From Candidatus Parcubacteria bacterium (GTDB lineage Bacteria > Patescibacteriota > Patescibacteriia > Patescibacteriales > UBA12075), in the NCBI GenBank assembly GCA_023139655.1, contig JAGLNE010000102.1:1-13124 (forward strand): a DNA stretch of 13,124 nucleotides, given 5' to 3'. Below are positions 1 to 9,100 of this stretch, piece by piece. The notes beneath the pieces are model-generated. The model worked only from the letters and a program-made list of their open reading frames with translations. It did not search any database and was not told where the DNA came from. The number at the start of each line of letters is the position of its first letter. The first letter of the stretch is position 1. Both the position numbers and the translations under genes were made by a program.

Positions 1-81
1 TGCGAGGCCGAAGGCCGTGGCAATCCCGTGAAAGAAGCTTGTATCACGAGATTGCCACGAAGCTTCGCTTCTCGCAATGAC
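1..81. repeat. Cloverleaf-shaped dispersed inverted repeat, left edge cut off
   Basis: Bases 1-6 (TGCGAG) pair with 71-76 (CTCGCA). Bases 17-31 pair with 44-58 in a 15-bp stem with one mismatch around a 12-nt loop. Each side of that stem carries its own small hairpin: GGCC-GAA-GGCC at 6-16, and GAAGC-TTC-GCTTC at 59-71. The whole folds into a three-armed cloverleaf. The right end reads CTCGCAATGAC, so the left end should begin GTCAT just outside the window. From memory, repeats with ATTGCGAG/CTCGCAAT ends are scattered between genes in many unrelated bacterial genomes. This one resembles a non-autonomous palindromic element and no protein is encoded in it. Confidence 0.75.
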
Positions 82-127
82 AATAAGATTATTATTATTT
101 CAATCACATAATATCTAAAATAATCAT
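82..127 (+). promoter_or_regulatory. AT-rich leader of the giant gene, probable promoter region
   Basis: This 46-bp AT-rich stretch separates the palindromic repeat from the start codon at 128. A CATAAT at 107-112 could serve as a -10 element, but no convincing -35 hexamer lies at the right distance. No Shine-Dalgarno sequence precedes the ATG, so translation may start on a leaderless or weakly led transcript. The promoter assignment rests mainly on position. Confidence 0.25.
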
Positions 128-3100
128 ATGAAACTTCCATCCCCATTTAAATTCAAAAAAAAGGTCGTACGAATTTTTAATTTTTTTAATAAAATCGTTT
201 TTAATAAATATATTGGCATTGCCTTGCTTGTTTTTGTTTTTTCTTTTTCTGTAGCTAGCATGGTTTTAGCCGGTAATATTTTTACTGAAGTTAAAGATTC
301 AGTAGTAAAACAAGCCGTAGAGCAAATAGATAAAGCCAAAAAAGAAGCGGAAGCGGCTAAGGATAAGAAGCAGAGCCTTGGCTCTAAATTATTCCAAGCA
401 ACTTTAGGCCAGGCGCTTAATTTGATTGCTTATGAAACAGCCACCTGGGTCGGGTCGGGCGGTGAGGGTCAGAAGCCTCAATTTTTAACTGAAGAGCGGG
501 GAGAATATTTTAAAAATATGGCTGATAACGCGGCCGGTAGTTTTATTGAAACTTTGGGCCAGGAAAACGGCTTTTTAAAATTAAATCTTTGTAAACCGGA
601 TTTTTCAATCAAATTGAAAATCGGCCTGGGGCTGGTGAGGCAGCAGCGCCCAACAGCGCCGACCTGTAGTTTTAGCAAAATGAAAGAGAATTGGGAAAAA
701 GCGCTAGACAAGGATACTTTTTTAAATGATTTTCAGGATATTTTTGACCCCACGTCCAATGACCTGGGGATAGCCTTAACGCTTCACACCGGCGTAATGC
801 AGGATATGTCTTTAAAATCTGAAGAAAAAAAATCAGAAATAGAATCTAATGAAGGCTGGCTGGATATTCGGAATGTGGCTGGCAAGCTTGAAGGGGCGCC
901 AGGCTGGGCTAAGAAAAAATCTGAAGATGTTTTAGACGGCCCGGTGTCAAATATTGGCAAATGGACCGGGGCAATCCTAGTGGACGCGGCTAATATATTT
1001 TTAAATCAGTTGGCAGTTACCGCAATTGATACTTTAATGAAAAAATTAGCCGGAGATCAGGCAACCTCTGAACCTTATCCCGGTGACTGGGGCGGACTTC
1101 TTGACTACGAGGCCGGACCCAGCCAAGGCGGAATAGCCGGCGCTAAGGATCGTTTTCGTGAGCTTGTTAAGCCGCGCTTTAATACCCGCGGGGATTATAA
1201 TATTTTAACCGAGTTGTCAATATGCCCAAATCCGACCAAGGCCGGGCCAACCAATTGCGTTTTAAGCGATCGGTTTAGGCAGGCGATTGAAGCCAGAATC
1301 ACTTTGGGGCAGGCTATAGATGATGATTATTTGAATGTAAACGGCATATTCGGCTTTACTGCCGGCGGGATGGAGCCGCCATATAACGAGGGTTATCCTT
1401 ACCGCTCCATGATTATCTTGCGCAAATTTCGTATTTTGCCGGTTGGCTGGGAAATAGCGGCTCAGTTTATCAGAGATAATTCAAATCAAGCAAATGGCAC
1501 TAAAAATTTGGGCGATATGGTTGCCTGTTTTGCTGCTGATGATGATTATGAAGGTTATTACGCCGGCTGGTGCGAGGGCTTGGTTGATCCCAGCTGGGTC
1601 CTTAAAGCGCCGCAGAATTATTGCAAGCGCGAGGGACCTGGCCCGGAAATAATAAGTGAAGCAGTAACTGGCAGCGGAGTTGATTCCCGCTTGGCGCTTG
1701 GCAGGAATGACACTTATTGCGCTGACGAACAAGCTTGCATTAAGGAGGATCGGGATGGAGCTTGCGAGTTATTCGGCTACTGCACCGAGGAGCGGCGAAC
1801 CTGGGATTTTGGCGACGGCAGATGCGAACCGCGTTATAATACCTGCCAGACATTCCGTTCGCGTGAAGGCCAAACTGCTTCTTATTTGGAAAATACGCTT
1901 GACTACTCTATTTGTTCACTTGATAATGTCGGCTGTGAGGCCTATTGCCAGGATTATGACAATATTAATAATACTTTTACTTGTGCTGTTGGCACTGGCA
2001 ACGCGCTGTTTGCTGACAGTGATATTGAGGAATGTGATAGCGAGGCCGAGGGCTGCCATGAGTTTATCCGTACTAAATCCGGCGTTGGCGCCAATTTATT
2101 GATAAATTCCAGCTTTGAGGATATCGCGTTTACCGACATTGTAGACGACGCGCTTCCAGATACATTTGATTCCTGGGGCATGGTTGGCTTGGCTGTTTCT
2201 GAGAGTTATCATGGTACGATCGGTCTTGAGCTCCAAGCTGGCGGTTTTAGCACCACTGTCCCGGTTGGGGCAAGCGGTTTTTCTTTGGCCGGCCAGATCA
2301 TGACTTTGTCATTCTACGCTAAGGATTGCCAGGCTGGTGACAGATTGGAGCTGGATACATCCTCTACTACTTTGTCAGCCACCAACGATTGGCAGTATTA
2401 CAGCGTTACCCATATTTACCCGCCAACTACCACTGGTCTTGATGTTGATATAAATATTATTACTAATTCCTGCGTCATAGACGCGATTAAATTGGAATTT
2501 GGCAGTACGGGTTCGTCTTACGGTGATTATCGCCAGGCCGGTTTGATTAATCAAAAGCTGGCTCCGGATTATTTGGGTTGTTCCGGCGCTAACCCTGGTG
2601 CGGAGTGCAGCCAATTTGTACGGGAGTGCGGTCCCAGTGAAGTGGGCTGCGAGCTATATGCTTCTGCCTCGGACGGCTTGACAGTGCCGGCGCAAGTAAC
2701 TACGGAAGACTATTGCCCGGCCGCCTGTGTCGGCTATGACGAGTATTTGCAGACCAGTACTTACTTTGACTCTGTGGCTACAGCGGAGTTCATCCCGGAT
2801 AACGCCCGGGATTGCTCGGCTCAAGCCGCGGGTTGTGATGAGTTTACCAACCTTGACCGGATTGGCGAAGGCGCGGAAGCGCGGGAATACTATTCATATC
2901 TTAAACAATGCGTGGATCCGGGCGACACTTGGCCGGCATCTTCTTGCCAGGGTTACTATACCTGGGAAGGAAGCGCGGATACCGGCTATCAGCTTCGCGT
3001 CTTTATGCTGGCCACCGATGGTGGCGGGGCCCCTTATCTTACTAATAACTCCGGCGTGTATGACGGATTAACTTGCGATGAAACTACTTATGATTTGGAA

Positions 3101-6100
3101 ACCAATCCGATGTGTAGGGAATTTTTTACCAATACCGGCGCCCGCTATTACCATTTTTATCCTTATACTATTACTTGCTCTAGTGACTGTCATCCGTATC
3201 GGCGCAGCGAGCAAAATACAATGGCTGATATAGGCACGGCGATTAATGCTTGCCAAATTGAATGCGGCGCTAACGCCAACTGCCTTAGCCTTTGCAATAA
3301 CAGCTCTTGCGCGGCTGGCGCTTCAGACAACGATCGGACCTGCGTGCTCGCGAGCGGGGAAGCAATGTTTTGTAAAAATGGCGGTTTTTGGCGTTCAGAT
3401 CATCAAGCCTGCCTTTATATGGCGGTTTCGGATGAGGGAACCAGGTGCGGCGCCGGTGAGGTCGGTTGCCGCGAGTACTCAGGGAACATGGGGAATAATA
3501 TGCGCGTGATTCTGCGTGATAATTTTGAAGGTTCCACTCAAAGCTGGGCCGGGGTTGGCGCCACTGCTGTCAGCCTTAGCAGTAATGCTTTAATGGTGGG
3601 CGGCGAATCGCTCGCAATTAACGGCGGCAGCAGTCAAATAAGCAAAATAGTCGGTACCACCGTACGGCAAAACAAGACTTATGTCCTTCAGTTTTTAGCT
3701 CAGGCCGCCAGTAATCCTGTTAGTCTCACGGCTGATTTGGGCGGCATTAGCTTTGTTGGTTCGGCTGATCTAGATGTAGGCCTATGGGATATTTATGAGC
3801 TTAATTTGCCTGACCTTGATACTGTTATTGATGATGCCACTGTTTTGCAAATAAGCGGTAATGGCGACTTTTTTATTGATGATATCAGGTTAGTTGAGAT
3901 AATTGACCGCTATTTTGTTATTAAAGATTCCTGGCATACTCCGGATGTCTGCTACGAAGATATTGTGGGCAACTATCGCGGTACGACTTTTAATTTGGGC
4001 TGTGATATTTACAGTGACCGGGATAGTAATATTCATTATTTGCACGGCTTTACCCGTCTTTGTGACGAATCCGCGGTTGGCTGTGAGCTGATGATAGATA
4101 CGTATAATTACACTGATTATATTGCCGCGGCTTGGAATGATGGCGGTGACGGCAGTTGCGCGGGTGATGGGCGAGATTGTATTGTTGTGCCGGCTGATGA
4201 ATATAAATTCGTGGTTTATGATCCGGATAAGCTATGTAATTCCGCTGATCAGGGCTGCCAGCTTTTAGGCAGCGGGAAACAATACGGCGATTATATAACC
4301 TACAGCCCGGTTTATTTAAAAAATGATCCAAATGACTATGATACTATCCTTTGTGAGGAAGCGGCTAAGGGCTGTGAGTCTTGGACCGCGCCGGACTATA
4401 CCGCCTATTTTAAGGATCCCCTTGGTATGAGCTGTGAATGGAGAGAGCCCCAGGCCACTACTTCTGTTGGTTCATCATGGTTTAAGCTACCGGTCAAGCG
4501 CTGCGACGACGATGACAACGGTGAAATAGGCGTAAGTCCCGGCCCTTTAGCTACGCGGGTTCCTTTAGAGCCGACGGTTTGCCAGACTGATAATGACTGC
4601 AACGCGGGCATAAGCTGTATTAATGATAATAATGATTATCTTTGCCCAATGGACACTATCAAAACTATTGGCTATGGCGGGCAAGGCAACCGCGTAAGCC
4701 AGCCGACTATGGACGCGGACGCGTACAATTGGGCCGGTTTTTGTCCGGCAAGCGACTCGGGTTGCAGCGAATATATTGACCCGGTTTCCAGTTTTGGAAC
4801 TAATGTGATTTTTAACGCCGATTTCACGCAAGATGTTGATAATAACGGTCCGGATGGCTGGAGTTCTGCCGGCGAACAGGTTGTGAACACAGAGTCATTT
4901 ACACTGTATCGCTTATCCGGGCAAAATAATAGCGGCACGCTTACCCTTTCATGCGCTAACCCTATTTTTGTCCTAAACGATATGAACGTATTAGCCGCTG
5001 TTGGCAATAACTTATCGCTTAATTTGTCAAACACTGACACTGTTAGCCGCCTTATTTATGTTGGCGATAATATGACTTGTACGATTGAATTATCCAGCCT
5101 GGTTGGAGAGGTAGACCTTAAAGAAGCGGTTATTGATTATCAGATTAGGCAGAAAGTGGACAAAGAGGGCTGTAATGGCTTGGTTGATTTTGAAACCGGC
5201 TGTGTTTTGTTTAATGAACGGGCGCATAATGGCGCGTTATTATCCGGCTTTGTCTGGGACGCGGATCTGACCATTGATGACGCGGACGGGGTTTCACCGA
5301 GAGTAGGCGGAACAGGGGAAAATGACGCCAATATTATTCTCAAGGTTAGCCCGAACCGCGTTTGCGATAAGTGGCTGACCTGCCGCAGCTATATCAAAGA
5401 TGAAAATGGCAATAATGTTTGTTTTGACATCGGGCTATGCGATAGCGTGGATGAAAATGGCAATTGTAATAATTTATTATTAGCTGATAAGGAGAACCAG
5501 ACCTATACCGGCTCGGCTGACGCTGAAGCCTTTAATAATTTAACAGGCTACGCTAAGGTCGGGCATAGCCAAAGCTCGTTTAAAGGCGATTTTTATCCAT
5601 TGGGAGCAATGAAGCAGGAAGGAGTAGTGGCCAGAGTGCCAAACGGCAGTTTTGAAATTATTGGCGATAATCGCTACCCCCTGGGCTGGTCCAGCGGCGC
5701 CGCTTCCTCTTGGAACCGGAATGAATTTGTTGTAATTAATAATCCGGTTAGCGCTGAAAAAGAGGGGATTGATTATCCGATGGTGGGCAGTAATTTTTTA
5801 AAGATAGGCTCTTCACATTCGGCTATAAGCGAAAAATTTGATTTAGCCAGTGGCATTGAATATTCTTTAACGGCCAATATTAATACTGTTAATTTATCAG
5901 AAGGAACGGCTATAATTAGATTAGAATATTATGATAGTGAAGATGATCTAATCTCTATTTCCGGCTCAATACTTTCCCAGCCGGGCGGGGAAGACTGGAG
6001 TTTTAAAAAAGGCAGTTTTACCGTGCCTGACGAGACTGTCCAGATAAGGATTATTTTGTCTGCTCAAAATAGCGCTTTAGGAAGATATTATTTTGATGAT

Positions 6101-9100
6101 ATTAATATTGGGCCGGTGCTAAAAAGTCAAATTACAGATGGGGACTGCTTGCCTGATTTTGGTTATTGCCAAAGTGATAACCGTTGCAGCACTAATAATC
6201 TTATTCCATGCGACCCGGCTAATGATGTGTTTTTGCATACTCCGCAGACATGCCGCTTGTATCCGCAAAGCGATGCCTTGTCTTGCGATTACATAGAAGA
6301 TTCCGGAAAAAGACAAAAAGGCTGGCAAGGCTATTGTTTGGAGTATGATCAATATCCCGGAGATGAAAATACGTGCTTAATGTGGTATCCGGTAGATAAG
6401 GTAATTGGCAGCGGGATTGAGGAGGGCGGCGGCTACATTTACCGCTCCCCATTGTATTATTGCGTGCGATGGAATACTCCTTCTTCAATTTGTGCTAGCA
6501 CTGACTGCTATTGTACCAGAATTGCGCGTACGGTAAATTCAACCGGTGAAAATAAATATTGGTCAGGCCGGGTTTATGAGGGCAGTGATTATATTAGTCC
6601 GGATGGATATGATTTTTTGTCTGACAGGAATCCTTTTGGGGCCGCGGTTCCGCCGGAGACTTCCTGGAGCAAGCTAGTCAATCCGTATGAATGGGGTAGT
6701 GCCATATTCTGGGGGTCGTCTGGCACGCGCATGGGCCAGCCACATACTGACAATGACGTTAAACGTCTTTTTGCCAAGAGCTATGGCGTCTGGGATTGGA
6801 GTACTACTGATACTACCTATATATCGATGAATAACCTCTATGCTTGGAATCCACCGGACATGATTTGCAATGGTTTGTCAAGGCCGGGCTTTGATCCAGT
6901 TAGTCCCGGCACTACTGCTATTCCCGGCTGTGATTATTGCGCCATACCGCCAATAATACCGCGTAATAGCATTAAAGCGAACAATCAAGCAGGCGGCGGA
7001 ATAGTTTTAAGCGTAAACGGTTTTGTTAATCTTAAATTTAACAGTATTATAGACAGCCAGCAGCTGCCGTTAATAATGTATGGGGTGGACTGGAGAGATA
7101 ATGAGTTTACTACTGTGTCCGGGGTGGAAATGCGCGGCCGGCCCAGCGAGGACAACCCGCATTCGCTTTTCCATTTATATAATTATTGGGACTTATTAGC
7201 TAAGCGTAGTGTTAACCAGGGCGTTGGCGCTAATAATGTTTATTGCGCTCAGGCAACTCAAGTGCCACAAAACTTTGACGGTAATTTTGCTACCGGAGTG
7301 GTCTGCGGCAGTGACGCTTGTTGCGCGATTAAGCCGCGGGTAAGGATTCAGGATAATTGGGGCTGGTGCAGCCGGGGCTATGACAGTGTTGGTAATTATG
7401 CCAGCCCGGCAGCAGCTGGTGACTGCGATCAATGGGAAGAGTTTAACGGCTGGGTCATAATCACGGAAACTAAAGCCGGTTCAGCCGCGGCACCGGCCTG
7501 CTTGCCAAACTGCGACTGCGCGTCCGCGATCTATTCCGGCGATACTTGTGATGACGGCTGCGGCGGAACTTGCAACGGTACTGGCGCTGTTTGTGCTGAA
7601 ACTTGCGCTACTTTTGGATATGTATGCGGTACTCAAACAATTTGCGGTTGCGCCGAAAACTGCGGCACTTGCGACGCGTATGCTAATAGTTACTGCAGCT
7701 CTGATGGCATGTCGTGCGGTTGCACGGCTGATACGTGTTCTACTCTTGGTTATAATTGCGACACTTGGGACAATGGCTGTGGCGGCACTACTGGTGATTG
7801 CGGCCTTTGCGCTAGTTTGTCAACTGCTACAACAACTTTGCAGTGTGTTGCCGGGACTTGCACTTGTATACCGACTTGTTCAGATTGTGACCTCTTTGGG
7901 GAGGGCGATCCATGCGGTGGTGATGGCTGTGGGGGCAATTGTGACCTTGATGGCGGCCCTGTTTGCCCTGGTTCTGGTATGGCGTGTAGTAATGATTATG
8001 GTGGTTGTTGTGTATTTACAATAGAGACTACTCCTTATCTTTTTACTTATGTTAAAAATCAGTATTTAATTGAAAATGATGTTATGAATACTTTTTATCA
8101 AGCAGGGGATATGAGCATAGTTGACACGGAAAATGCTTATAAGAATAACGACTTGGGAACAAAATTTTCTGAGAAAGATTATTATCAGCTAACAATTAAA
8201 CCAGAAATTATCAATAATGAAATTAAACTGAGAATTAAAGAGATTGAACCGGAGGAAAGCAATATAGATAAAATACAGTTAATAAAAGTTATTCATGACA
8301 AAGAAAGCACTGTTTTTGCGGAAACATTTAGTCAAATGCATAACATTGTTTTAATTGAAACAAGCCCAATAAGCTGTATTGATGAGTCCGGCTTTAATTG
8401 TCTTGACACAATTAAACAAGGGGATAATAAAAATATAAGAAAGGGCGCTGGTGATTTTATTGAATTAGTATTTGAATCAAAGGATATTAAAAAGGATTCT
8501 TACGTTTATATTAATTCATGGAGGAATGAATTTGTGCCTAAGATAATTAATTTTCCCGCGCTGGAGGGCGAAGCCACGGGAGAAAAAGGGTGTTTGAATA
8601 TTGAAATTTACAAAAATGGAAATTGGGAGCAAGTAAGTCGGAGATTTCACCCAAGAGCAATTAGAAACACAAGGACAATTAGTAGCGGCGTGTATTGGCC
8701 GTTAGCTGGGATAGAACAAAGTGGAAAAGAAAGTTTGATTAAATTAAAAATTAATTGGACTGGCATACACGTGGTTGACAAAGTAAGCATTGTAAGCGGC
8801 GACGAAAAACCTTTTAGCGCTGAAAATTTAGAACTCTTAAGTGCTGAACATTCGCAAGGCGGCGACATTACGGAAAACTTACTTGAAAAAGATTATGTGT
8901 ATGGCCATACAGTACGTGGAGATTCAATTGATCTTGTGTTTGACGCGGGCAAACTTTGGCCAAAAGAAAATGAAAAAGTTGATTATTTCTTTGTGTCAGA
9001 AGGCTTTTATCACGGTTTGCGCGCTTATCTTTATCCTGAAGTTGATACCACAGACTCGTATATTGACGAGATTAATGAATATATAAAAGAATATAATGAT

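Noticed and set aside
1..81. Cloverleaf fold considered as a tRNA
   Set aside because: There is no anticodon loop of seven bases, no T-loop GTTCRANNC and no CCA-type acceptor; the arms are mirror-symmetric as in palindromic repeats.
1680..2102. 140-codon overlapping + strand frame within the giant gene
   Set aside because: Basic, repetitive product from the shifted frame of the Cys repeats; no ribosome-binding site and no family resemblance.
7548..8024. 158-codon overlapping + strand frame with a hydrophobic, Ala/Leu/Val-rich product
   Set aside because: It is a frame-shifted reading of the Cys-rich cluster (TGC/TGT shifted to GCN, GTN and CTN codons), with no independent start signals.
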